Shown in pieces: positions 17,862 to 25,755 of a stretch of DNA of 64,000 nucleotides. The notes below the pieces were generated by a model. It did not search any database, was not told the DNA's origin, and saw only the letters and a list, made by a program, of their open reading frames with translations. Position 1 is the stretch's first letter; each line of letters starts with the position of its first letter. The position numbers and the translations under genes were made by a program. The stretch is from Planctomycetota bacterium. GTDB taxonomy: Bacteria; Planctomycetota; UBA1135; UBA2386. The stretch covers positions 992,001 to 1,056,000 of the forward strand of contig JADJWQ010000006.1 of NCBI GenBank assembly GCA_016716265.1, read 5' to 3'.

Positions 17862-18317
17862 ATGCCCACCGACAATCAGGCACAGCCAGGGGTCGTCGCC
17901 GACCCGTACCGCAACTACAACTTCCGGATCGAGATCCAGGGCGTCGAGCAGGGGCATTTCGCGGAATGCCACGGGCTCGCCGCACGCGTACGGCCGATCC
18001 GCTACCGCGAGGGCGGCATGCCCGGCGCCGTCCGCATGATCCCCGGCCAGGTCGAGTACTCGGAGGTCACGCTGCGCTACGGACTGACCGACTCGCCGGA
18101 GCTGTGGAACTGGTTCCAGCTCTGCGTCGACGGCCGGGTCGAGCGCCGCAACGTGACGATCGTCGTGCTGTCGCCGGATGCCGCGACCGACGCCGTCCGC
18201 TGGGACCTCGAGCGCTGCTGGCCATGCGAGTGGCGAGGCGCACCGCTCGACGGGCTCGGCAACGAGGTCGCGATCGAATCGGTCACGCTCGTCTACGAGC
18301 GGCTCGCCCGCGGCTGA
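17862..18317 (+). CDS. Contractile injection system inner tube protein
   Basis: 151 residues, the usual size of gp19/Pvc1-type tube subunits. Seen: DPYRNYNFRIEIQGVEQGHFAE at the N-terminus (first strand and loop of the tube fold), then RPIRYREGGMPGAVRMIPG, SEVTLRYGLTDSPELWNWF and C-terminal NEVAIESVTLVYERL. Hexameric rings of this protein stack into the tube that is pushed out by the contracting sheath. Only one tube paralogue is present. Confidence 0.93.
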   Translation: MPTDNQAQPGVVADPYRNYNFRIEIQGVEQGHFAECHGLAARVRPIRYREGGMPGAVRMIPGQVEYSEVTLRYGLTDSPELWNWFQLCVDGRVERRNVTIVVLSPDAATDAVRWDLERCWPCEWRGAPLDGLGNEVAIESVTLVYERLARG

Positions 18318-18335
18318 TCCCGATGACTCGCACGG

Positions 18336-19496
18336 GTGATCGACCGGGATGGCCCCGCCGCGCTCGCGGCCGCCGCGGCGTGGCTGCAACGCGCAGCCGG
18401 GCGCGTGCGTCGCTGGGCCGAGCGTGCGCCAGCGTCGGGCGACGCACACGCCGACGGCGGTGACCCTGTGCCCGCGGGCGACGCGCCGCAAGGCGGCCCG
18501 CCCGCCGACTGGCTCGAGCGCGTGCGGCGCGGCGCCCCGCAGCTGCTCGCTGCGATGCAGCGGCGCCGGGCGGCGAGCGCGCCGCGACCGGCACCGGTGC
18601 CACCGCGCGCACCGCCCCCGGCGCCGCGCGCGCCGACCCCGCGCCTCCCGCTGCCCGCGCCCGACGCGCCGCCGGCGGCCGCGGCCCGGCGACCCGCGGG
18701 TCGCATCGCGTGGACGCGCTGGCCCGCGGCGCGGAGCGGTCCGCCGCCGACCGCGATCCCGCCCACCGCACGGCGCGCCGCCCCGGGCGCACCGCCCGCG
18801 TGGCCCGGCGCCCCGCGAGGTGGCGCCGCCGACCGCTCGATGCCCGGCCCGGTCTCGTTGCCGACCGCACCGGCAGCGGCGCCGGTCGCAGCCGCACCGA
18901 CCAGCGGAGCGACTGCACACGCTCCCGCTCACCACACGCCCGAGGCGAGCTCGGCGACCGTGCCGGAGCGCGAGCCACCTGCCGACGTCGCGGTGGAGAC
19001 CGCGCACCCGCAGCGTGCGTTGGTCGACCTCGATTGCAGCCGACCGGCTCATGGCGAGCCGTCACCACGTCGCGCGACCGCGGAGCCGATCCCACCCTTC
19101 GACCCGACGCCGCCGCGAGCCGTCACACGCCTTGCACCGACGGTAGCGGTGGACGCCGCAATGCGGCCGCCGCCCCCCGCCGCCCGCCTCGCGCCACCGG
19201 ATCCCACCTCGCGGCCGACTCCCGGGTCGATCGCGACTCCGCCGACGGCGGCGCTGCCGAGGGCGACGTGCGAGCCGTCCTGGCCGGAGCGAGGCCCGTC
19301 GGCCAGCGCCGATCCCACCTGGTCCGCGGCGCCGCGGATGCCGCGCGCGGCGGGCGGATCACGCCAATCCGGCGCCGGCGACGACGCCGGCCCCGAGCAT
19401 TGGCCCGCATTGCCGGAACCACCGGCGGCGCTCGCGGTACGGCCGGCCCTCGTCGTCCGACCCGACCCGCAGGAGGGCGCTCCATGGAACGCGTAG
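18336..19496 (+). CDS. Pro/Ala-rich protein of the injection system operon, unknown function
   Basis: 386 residues, GTG start at 18336. Third-position G/C bias supports this frame over two overlapping Arg-rich frames. The first about 80 residues are helical (LAAAAAWLQRAAGRVRRWAE, then ADWLERVRRGAPQLLAAMQ). The rest is disordered, with long runs of Pro and Ala (APVPPRAPPPAPRAPTPRLP). The stop overlaps the next gene by 13 bases. The position between tube and LysM-type protein is where some clusters carry a small uncharacterised gene. It could be a tube plug, a chaperone, a tether or an atypical length ruler; none is shown by the sequence. Confidence 0.65.
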   Translation: MIDRDGPAALAAAAAWLQRAAGRVRRWAERAPASGDAHADGGDPVPAGDAPQGGPPADWLERVRRGAPQLLAAMQRRRAASAPRPAPVPPRAPPPAPRAPTPRLPLPAPDAPPAAAARRPAGRIAWTRWPAARSGPPPTAIPPTARRAAPGAPPAWPGAPRGGAADRSMPGPVSLPTAPAAAPVAAAPTSGATAHAPAHHTPEASSATVPEREPPADVAVETAHPQRALVDLDCSRPAHGEPSPRRATAEPIPPFDPTPPRAVTRLAPTVAVDAAMRPPPPAARLAPPDPTSRPTPGSIATPPTAALPRATCEPSWPERGPSASADPTWSAAPRMPRAAGGSRQSGAGDDAGPEHWPALPEPPAALAVRPALVVRPDPQEGAPWNA

Positions 19497-20323
19497 CGCT
19501 CGTCGTCGAGGCGACCGGCGAGCGACTGCCGTGCCTGCTCAATCCCGAGTCGCTGACACTGCGGCGCGCTGCCGGCGTGCGGCCGCGCGACGCCGGCGGC
19601 GGGCTCGCCGGCCCCGACCTGCGCGACGATCCGTTGCTGTTCACCGGCGGTGGACGCACCGAGCTCGAGCTCGACCTGCTGTTCGACATCGACCTCGACT
19701 CCCAGCCGCCGCCCCCCGTCGCCGCGGGAACGCCGGACGCCACCGGGCTCCCCGCGCCGCCGCGCGACGTCCGCGACCTGACCGGCCCCTTGTGGCAGCT
19801 CGCCGAGAACCACACCGCTCCCGGCGCGCTGCGGGCCGAGCCGCGCATCGTGCGCTTCGTCTGGGGTCGCGCGTGGAACGTGCCGGGCGTCGTCACCGCG
19901 GTCGCCGAGCGCCTCGAGCGTTTCTCGCCCGACGGTCACCCGGCGCGCTCGTGGCTGCGCTTGCGCCTGCTGCGGGTCGACGAGCCGGCGCCGTCGTCCG
20001 CCGTCGACGACGCGACCCCGACGCCCGACGAGGTCGAGTGGCCGGGCCCCGACACGCCGGTGCCCGCGGAGCTCGTCGAGCTGCGCGAGCCGGTCGGCTC
20101 GCCGCTCGACGCGCCCGACGACGGCGACGAGGACGCCGAGCCGCGGCTGATGGTCCGCCCCGATCTGTGGTCGCAGGAGGTCTACGACACCCCGTTCCTG
20201 TGGCGGCTCTACGCGACGTTCAGCGGCCTCGACGACCCGCTGTTCCCGCCGACGGATCGGCCGGTGCGCTTCCCGCCTCGCGCGCTGCTCGACCGCGGCA
20301 CCGGCGCAGGGGAGGCCCCGTGA
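19484..20323 (+). CDS. CIS tube-baseplate adaptor (LysM/Pvc7-type)
   Basis: 279 residues. ATG at 19484 with AGGAGG upstream. Seen: CLLNPESLTLRR (about 17-28), DPLLFTGGGRTELELDLLFD (about 49-68) and RIVRFVWGRAWNVPGVVTAV, then ERLERFSPDGHPARSWLRLR, the conserved core of the CIS tube adaptor family (Pvc7/Afp7, gp53-like). The C-terminal about 70 residues are acidic and include DLWSQEVYDTPFLWRLYA. It is expected to join the tube to the spike and baseplate. Four-base overlap (GTGA) with the spike gene. Confidence 0.88.
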   Translation: MERVALVVEATGERLPCLLNPESLTLRRAAGVRPRDAGGGLAGPDLRDDPLLFTGGGRTELELDLLFDIDLDSQPPPPVAAGTPDATGLPAPPRDVRDLTGPLWQLAENHTAPGALRAEPRIVRFVWGRAWNVPGVVTAVAERLERFSPDGHPARSWLRLRLLRVDEPAPSSAVDDATPTPDEVEWPGPDTPVPAELVELREPVGSPLDAPDDGDEDAEPRLMVRPDLWSQEVYDTPFLWRLYATFSGLDDPLFPPTDRPVRFPPRALLDRGTGAGEAP

Positions 20324-21825
20324 GCCGCGGCATCGTCAGCCCGCCTCCGCTGCGCGTGCAGCTCGCCGGCACACCGCTCGACGATGCCCTCGCGCAGCGG
20401 CTGCGCGCGGCCGTGGTGCGCCAGCGCCTCGACCGCCCCGCGCTCGCCGAGCTCGCGTTCGGCTGCGAGCGCGGCGATGGCACGTTCGCTCCCGATCCCG
20501 GTGCCGGCGCCACGCTGTCGATCCACGTCGGCGACGACATCGCGCCGCTGTTCGCCGGCGCGGTCGCCGTCGTCGACGAACGCCATGGGCCGAGCGGCCT
20601 CGACGAGCTGCGCGTCACGGCATTGGACGCACTCCAGCGGCTGCGATCGCGGCAGCCGGTACGCGTGCACGAGGGACTCGACTGTGCAGCGCTCGCGCGC
20701 GAGCTCGTCGGCGAGCTGGGCGTCACGGTCGAGTATGCGCCGCCGAGTCCGGTCACGCCGCGGCGCGTCCAGTACCGCCAGACCGATCTCGAGCTGCTGC
20801 AGGAGGCCTGCGCGGATGCGGGGCTCGCGTTCTGCCTGGCCGGCGACGCGCTGCAGCTGGTGCCGCCCGAGGGCCGCGGTACGCCGGTCGTGCGCCGCAT
20901 CGGCCGCGACGTGCTGACCTGCTCGTTCGTGCGCGACGCCAGCGTCGCCGCGTGTGCGAACGTCGAGGCGTCCGGCTACGAGCCGGACGGCCGGAGCGGC
21001 GTCCACGGCGCGTTCTACGACGACACCGACGCCGAGCGAGACGGTCCGTTCGACGGCGTCTGGCGGCTGTGCGGAGAGCTCGCCGCGACGTCCGAGGAGG
21101 CCTGCGCCCGCGCGACCGCGGTACGCGACCGGCACGCCGCCCTGCGCAGCGTCGTCGAGGCGACCGTCGAGGGCGCACCCGCCTTGCGCCCCGGCGCGGT
21201 CCTCGAGCTCGAGGGCCTCGGCAGCGGCCACACCGAGCGCTTCGTGCTGACGCAGGTCACGCATCGTTTCGACGTCGCGGCCGGCTACGTCTGCGAGGTG
21301 TCGTCGCGGCCGGTCGCGGCAGCGCGCGAGCGGCACCGCGGCGCACTGCTGACGTTCGGCGACGTCACCGCCATCGACGACCCGGACGACCGCGGCCGCA
21401 TCCGCGCGAAGCTCGGCGCGTTCGCCGATCTCGACTCCGGCTGGCTGGCCGTCGCCGTGCCGGCCGCCGGCCCCGACAAGGGTGTCTGCGCATTGCCCGA
21501 CGTCGGCGACCGCGTGCTGATCGCATTCGCCGGCCGCGACCTCGCGCACGGCATCGTGCTCGGCGCCGTGTGGGGCCCACACGCGCTGCCCGAGCCGAGC
21601 GCGCCCCAATCCCGCACCCGGAGCTTCACGCTGCGCACCGCGCGCGGCCAGCTCGTCGAGCTCGCCGACGACGGCGACCGGCTGCTGCTGACCGACCGCA
21701 CCGGCAACCGGGTCGAGCTGTCGCCCGAGCGGCTGCTGGTCGAGGCGGCCGTCGACATGGCGTTGCGCGCCCCCGGCCGGAAGCTCGAGATCGCCGCCGA
21801 CCGCATCGACTTCCGCAGAGTCTGA
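20320..21825 (+). CDS. CIS central spike protein (VgrG/Pvc8-like)
   Basis: 501 residues, GTG start inside the preceding stop codon, GGGGAGG upstream. Residues 1-335 follow the gp27/late-control-D fold (LRVQLAGTPLDD, FAGAVAVVDERH, YRQTDLELLQEACADAGLAF). Residues 340-430 are the gp5 OB-fold (FGDVTAIDDPDDRGRIRAKL, LPDVGDRVLIAFAGRDLAHG, VLGAVWG). The last 60 residues (SFTLRTARGQLVEL, RTGNRVEL) form the beta-helical needle. A trimer is expected to sit under the tube and carry the PAAR-like tip encoded next. No effector extension is visible. Confidence 0.92.
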   Translation: MSRGIVSPPPLRVQLAGTPLDDALAQRLRAAVVRQRLDRPALAELAFGCERGDGTFAPDPGAGATLSIHVGDDIAPLFAGAVAVVDERHGPSGLDELRVTALDALQRLRSRQPVRVHEGLDCAALARELVGELGVTVEYAPPSPVTPRRVQYRQTDLELLQEACADAGLAFCLAGDALQLVPPEGRGTPVVRRIGRDVLTCSFVRDASVAACANVEASGYEPDGRSGVHGAFYDDTDAERDGPFDGVWRLCGELAATSEEACARATAVRDRHAALRSVVEATVEGAPALRPGAVLELEGLGSGHTERFVLTQVTHRFDVAAGYVCEVSSRPVAAARERHRGALLTFGDVTAIDDPDDRGRIRAKLGAFADLDSGWLAVAVPAAGPDKGVCALPDVGDRVLIAFAGRDLAHGIVLGAVWGPHALPEPSAPQSRTRSFTLRTARGQLVELADDGDRLLLTDRTGNRVELSPERLLVEAAVDMALRAPGRKLEIAADRIDFRRV

Positions 21826-21846
21826 CACCTTCCCCGTCCCGCCCCG

Positions 21847-22197
21847 ATGTCCCGGCCGATCCTCAACGAGAGAGCACGCTTGCACTGCGGCCACCGCGGG
21901 CTGGTGAAGGCGCAGGCGCGCCACCGCTTCGTGCGCATCGCGGAGCACCCGGTGCTGGTCCGGCCCGACGTCGAGGGCGTCGCGATCGACGGCTGCCCGA
22001 ACACGATCCCGCCGAACACCGTCAAGTGCAGTGCGACGTTGCCGGTGCAGGGCCGGACGGAATCGCATTGGATCTTCGTGGCGGGCGACCCGGTCTGCCT
22101 GTCGTCGGTGTGGGGCTTCGCGGTCTGCCAGCCACCGCTCGCGTCGCAATACCGCGTGACGGCCACCGGCCAGGACTTCGTCACGGAGGATCCCTGA
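21847..22197 (+). CDS. PAAR-like spike tip protein (Pvc10-like)
   Basis: 116 residues. Cys-rich (Cys14, 50, 61, 84, 94) with LHCGHRGLV at 12-20 and IDGCPNTIPP at 48-56, the pattern of the short PAAR-like protein encoded in many CIS clusters between spike and gp25. It probably binds a metal and sharpens the spike. Its TGA overlaps the next ATG by one base. Assignment rests on Cys/His spacing, size and position. Confidence 0.75.
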   Translation: MSRPILNERARLHCGHRGLVKAQARHRFVRIAEHPVLVRPDVEGVAIDGCPNTIPPNTVKCSATLPVQGRTESHWIFVAGDPVCLSSVWGFAVCQPPLASQYRVTATGQDFVTEDP

Positions 22198-22616
22198 TGG
22201 CCGCATTCCGCTGCTACGACTTCGCGCATCCCGACCGCTTCGGGATCGGTGCGGGGTTCACCACCACGCCGGCCGGTGCATTGCGCATCGTGCACGGCGA
22301 GGACAGCATCCGACAGGCCATCGTCATGCTGCTGTCGACGTCGCCGGGCGAGCGCGTGATGCGGCCGCACTACGGCTGCGACCTGCGCCGCCTCGTGTTC
22401 CAGCCCGCCGACGCGACGACCGCGGGGCTCGCGGTACACGCGGTGCGCACCGCACTGCGCCGCTACGAGCCGCGCATCGAGCTGCTGCGCGTCGACGCCG
22501 GGCCGGCGCCCGATCACGATGCCGCGCTGCTGATCGAGGTCGACTACCGCATCCGCACCACCGGACGCATCGAGAGCCTCGCCTACCTCTTCCACCTCGG
22601 AGTGCCGACGCGATGA
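22197..22616 (+). CDS. Baseplate wedge protein, gp25/GPW family (Pvc9-like)
   Basis: 139 residues. Seen: the gp25 core IRQAIVMLLSTSPGERVMRP followed by HYGCDLRRLVFQP, then AVRTALRRYEPRIELLRV and LIEVDYRIRTT. This lysozyme-related fold starts sheath polymerisation at the baseplate. Start codon at 22197, where TGATG couples it to the tip gene; 4-base overlap with the baseplate J gene. Confidence 0.93.
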   Translation: MAAFRCYDFAHPDRFGIGAGFTTTPAGALRIVHGEDSIRQAIVMLLSTSPGERVMRPHYGCDLRRLVFQPADATTAGLAVHAVRTALRRYEPRIELLRVDAGPAPDHDAALLIEVDYRIRTTGRIESLAYLFHLGVPTR

Positions 22617-25177
22617 GCCTCGCATCCCCGAACCTCGACGACCGCGATTGGCGCGACCTGATGCAGGCGGCGCGCGACCGCATCCGCGCCACCTGCCCGG
22701 ACTGGACCGACCTGTCGCCGAGCGACCCGGGCGTCGTGCTGCTCGACGTGTTCGCGTACCTGACCGAGATCCTGATCTACCGCGTCAACCGGATCCCGGA
22801 GAAGGCGTGGGTCGAGTTCCTCCGGCTGCTCGGACTGTGCCTGGAGCCCGCGACCGCGGCGACCGCGGAGCTGACTTTCGCATTCGCGGACGGCACCGCT
22901 CCGCGCGCCGCGACGATCCCGGCGCGGACCGCCGTGACGAACCAGGCCGGCACGGTGACGTTCCACACGATCGCGGACGTGCAGCTCGACGAGCGGACGC
23001 CGAGCGCGACGGTCCTCGCGGTGCACGGCGAGTTCGTCACCGTCGTGCGCACTGCCGACGGCCAGCCCGGCTCGCGCATCCGGCTGCCGAGACCGGGAGT
23101 CGCGGCGGGGCCCGCCGACCTCGACCTGACGGTGCTCGTCGAGCTCGCGAGTGGCTCGACCGAGCGGGCCGACGTGTCGGTCGACGGCCGCGGCTTCGCG
23201 CGCTGGGACGAGATCGAGAGCTTCGGGCTCGCGACGCCCGGCGACCGCGTGTTCGTCGCCGACCGCCACGCTGGCACGCTCCAGTTCGCGCCCGCGGCCG
23301 ACGTCGACGGCAGCCCCGGCGCGGCGCTCGCGGCGCTGCCCGCGCGCGGCGCGCAGATCCGCGTCGAGTACCTGCGGGGCGGCGGCCCCGATGGCAACGT
23401 GCGGGCCGGCGAGCTGACGCGCCTCACGGTACCGATCGACGGCATCGAGGTCCGCCAGCCGGAGCGCGCGCTCGGCGGCCGCGCCGCGGAGGATCTCGAG
23501 CGGGCCCTGCGGCGCGGTCCGTTGGAGCTGCGGCGGCCGTTCCGGGCCGTCACCGCACGCGACTACGAGATCGTCGCCGAGAGCCTGCCGGAGGTCGATC
23601 GCGCCCGTGCGTTCACCCAATGCGACCTGTGGCAGCACGCGATGCCCGGCACCGTCGAGATCGCGGTGGTCGCGGCCGACGCCGGAGCGTTCCCCGCCCA
23701 CGTGCTCGCGCGCGTCGCCGCCGAGCTCGACGCGCGGCGGCCGCTCGGCACCCGCTGCGTCGTCCGCGACGCCGGCCGCAAGGAGGTCGCCGTGCACGCC
23801 GGCGTGACCGTGCACCGCGCCGCCGACCCGGAGCTCGTGCAGCGCCGCGTGTTGGAGCGGATCGAGCGGCTTCTCGACGCACGCACGCGCGCCGCCGGCG
23901 GCGGCGAGTGGCCGTTCGGCCAGAGCCTGCACGTGTCGCGCATCTACGAGGCGTGCCTCGCCGAGCCCGGCGTGGTGTCGGTCGACAGCCCCGAGCTGCG
24001 CGTCGTGCAGGCGCCGGGCACCACATTGACGGCCGTCGCGGCCGACCCGCAACCCGGGGTGTTCTACTGCGCCGACGGCGGCCGCGTGTTCCGGTCCGTC
24101 GATGGCGGCGACGGCTTCGAGCTCGCGCTCGACGCCACCGGCGAAGACGCCGCAGCGACGGTCGTGCGGCTCGGCGTCAGCGCGTTCCGCGCCGGCTGCG
24201 TCGCGGCGATCGCGAGCGCCGGCGACGCGTCGGTCGTCTACGCGTCGTTCGATTGCGGTCAGAGCTGGCCGGTCCGGCTGCCGATCGGTCACCGCGTCTA
24301 CGACCTCGCATGGACCGAGGACGAGTCGCAGCCGATGCTGTTGCTCGCGACCCAGCTCGGCCTCTACCGCACCCCGCTGCGCGCCGGTGGAATCGGCGCG
24401 AGCAGCATCGATCCGGTGCTCGGCGCACCGCAGACCCGCATCTACTCGGTCGCGGTGTCGGCGACCCCGTCCGCACGCTTCGCGGTCGCGATCGGCACGC
24501 GCAACGAGAAGGTGCACCTGTCGCGCCGCAATGCCGCCGGCGACTCGTTCGACACGCTCGACTCCGACCAGCTCGACGTCCGGCTGCTGCGCTTCCAGGA
24601 GCTCGACGGCCATACGCACCTGTGGGCCGGACTGGCTGTCGCGGGCCGGCAGAGCACCACCGGCGACGGCGCGGCGCGCTGGGCGCTCGGGATCGGCGGC
24701 GGTGCACCGGGCAATCGCGAGGTCCTGTCGACCGGCTGGTCCGGGCAGCCGTTCGGGAGCTGCACCGGACTCGCGTTCGTCGGTGTCGGCCGGCGCACGG
24801 CGCTCGCTTCGACGTCCGGCGGTCGCGTCGTCGCGCTCGATACCAAGGCCGCGACGCCGCGCTGGGCGCCGGTGCCCGAGGACGTCGGCATCGGCTACGT
24901 GCAGGAGGGCGAGCACGCCGGCCAGAAGCCGGAGCTGTGCGGGCTCGCCGCGCAGCCGCGGACCGGCGCCGAGCCGGCCGACCGCGTGCTGGTCGCCGGC
25001 GACGCCGGGCTCTACCGCGCGGATCTGCGCAGTGCGAGCGCGGCGCCGCCCGCCGGCGGTCCCGACGCCCGCTTCGCGCGCCTCGGCGAGCGCCGGGACA
25101 TCGTGACGATCCCGCCGACCTGGCTGTTCCGGAGCGGCCCGCACGACATCCGCGTGCACCGGGAGGGCGAGCCGTGA
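22613..25177 (+). CDS. Baseplate J-like wedge protein fused to a C-terminal beta-propeller
   Basis: 854 residues. Residues 1-440 are the baseplate J/gp6-type wedge (Pvc11-like): WTDLSPSDPGVVLLDVFAYL, IPEKAWVEFLRLLG, the ARTAVTNQAGTVTFHT segment, GGGPDGNVRAGELT, RPFRAVTARDYEIVAESLPE. Residues about 445-835 are a separate beta-propeller with repeating strands such as GVFYCADGGRVFRSVDGGDG, VVYASFDCGQSWPV, MLLLATQLGLYRTPL and RTALASTSGGRVVALD, one of them with an Asp-box-like S/F-x-C-G-Q-S-W. The wedge part links baseplate subunits; the propeller would be displayed on the outside of the baseplate and could bind a ligand. GTGA overlap with the next gene. Confidence 0.9.
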   Translation: MSLASPNLDDRDWRDLMQAARDRIRATCPDWTDLSPSDPGVVLLDVFAYLTEILIYRVNRIPEKAWVEFLRLLGLCLEPATAATAELTFAFADGTAPRAATIPARTAVTNQAGTVTFHTIADVQLDERTPSATVLAVHGEFVTVVRTADGQPGSRIRLPRPGVAAGPADLDLTVLVELASGSTERADVSVDGRGFARWDEIESFGLATPGDRVFVADRHAGTLQFAPAADVDGSPGAALAALPARGAQIRVEYLRGGGPDGNVRAGELTRLTVPIDGIEVRQPERALGGRAAEDLERALRRGPLELRRPFRAVTARDYEIVAESLPEVDRARAFTQCDLWQHAMPGTVEIAVVAADAGAFPAHVLARVAAELDARRPLGTRCVVRDAGRKEVAVHAGVTVHRAADPELVQRRVLERIERLLDARTRAAGGGEWPFGQSLHVSRIYEACLAEPGVVSVDSPELRVVQAPGTTLTAVAADPQPGVFYCADGGRVFRSVDGGDGFELALDATGEDAAATVVRLGVSAFRAGCVAAIASAGDASVVYASFDCGQSWPVRLPIGHRVYDLAWTEDESQPMLLLATQLGLYRTPLRAGGIGASSIDPVLGAPQTRIYSVAVSATPSARFAVAIGTRNEKVHLSRRNAAGDSFDTLDSDQLDVRLLRFQELDGHTHLWAGLAVAGRQSTTGDGAARWALGIGGGAPGNREVLSTGWSGQPFGSCTGLAFVGVGRRTALASTSGGRVVALDTKAATPRWAPVPEDVGIGYVQEGEHAGQKPELCGLAAQPRTGAEPADRVLVAGDAGLYRADLRSASAAPPAGGPDARFARLGERRDIVTIPPTWLFRSGPHDIRVHREGEP

Positions 25178-25755
25178 ACCGCGAGACCATCCACGCACTG
25201 CTGCCCGAGGTGATGCGCCGCGCCGACGCCACCGGCTCGCCGCTGCGCGCACTGCTCGAGGTCATGGCCGGGGCGCTCGGACCGGTCGACCGCCGGCTGC
25301 GGACGGTCGACGCGCTGTTCGACCCGCGCCGTGCACCGGCGCCGTTCGTCGGCATGCTGGCGCACTGGCTCGACCTCGACGACCTGCTCGCGGGCGTCGA
25401 GGACCGCGAGCGCCGCGCGATACGCACGCTCGCGTCCGGCCACGGGCGGCTGCGGGAGCTGATCGCGGTCGCCGCGGAGCTGGCGCGGCAGCGCGGCACG
25501 CGGCAGGGGCTCGAGGGCTTCCTGACCATCGCGACGGGCGTGCCCGGCATCGCGGTCACCGAGCTCGCGGACCGGCCGTTCCGGCTGCGCGTGGACGCGC
25601 CGGCCGAGGCGCACCAGCACCGCGCACTGATCGAGCGCATCGTCGCTCGCGAGAAGCCGGCCTGCGTGCAATGCGAGATCCGGTACGCCGACGGCGCGAC
25701 CGACGCACGACCACACGAACCCGACACGAGCGACGACGAGGAGCCGAAGCCATGA
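25174..25755 (+). CDS. Phage tail protein I-like baseplate protein (Pvc12-like)
   Basis: 193 residues, GTG start within the preceding stop. Seen: LLPEVMRRADATGSPLRALLE, then LRTVDALFDPRRAPAPFVGM, LAHWLDLDDLL, RELIAVAAELARQRGTRQGLEGFL, typical of P2 gpI/Pvc12-like second wedge subunits in CIS clusters. It pairs with the baseplate J protein. The C-terminal 25 residues are acidic and disordered. ATGA overlap with the membrane protein gene downstream. Confidence 0.85.
   Translation: MNRETIHALLPEVMRRADATGSPLRALLEVMAGALGPVDRRLRTVDALFDPRRAPAPFVGMLAHWLDLDDLLAGVEDRERRAIRTLASGHGRLRELIAVAAELARQRGTRQGLEGFLTIATGVPGIAVTELADRPFRLRVDAPAEAHQHRALIERIVAREKPACVQCEIRYADGATDARPHEPDTSDDEEPKP

Noticed and set aside
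18349..19146. Alternative frame for the Pro-rich CIS gene
   Set aside because: It is Arg-rich and stops inside the region. The frame from 18336 has the G/C third-position bias and ends in the usual overlap with the next gene.
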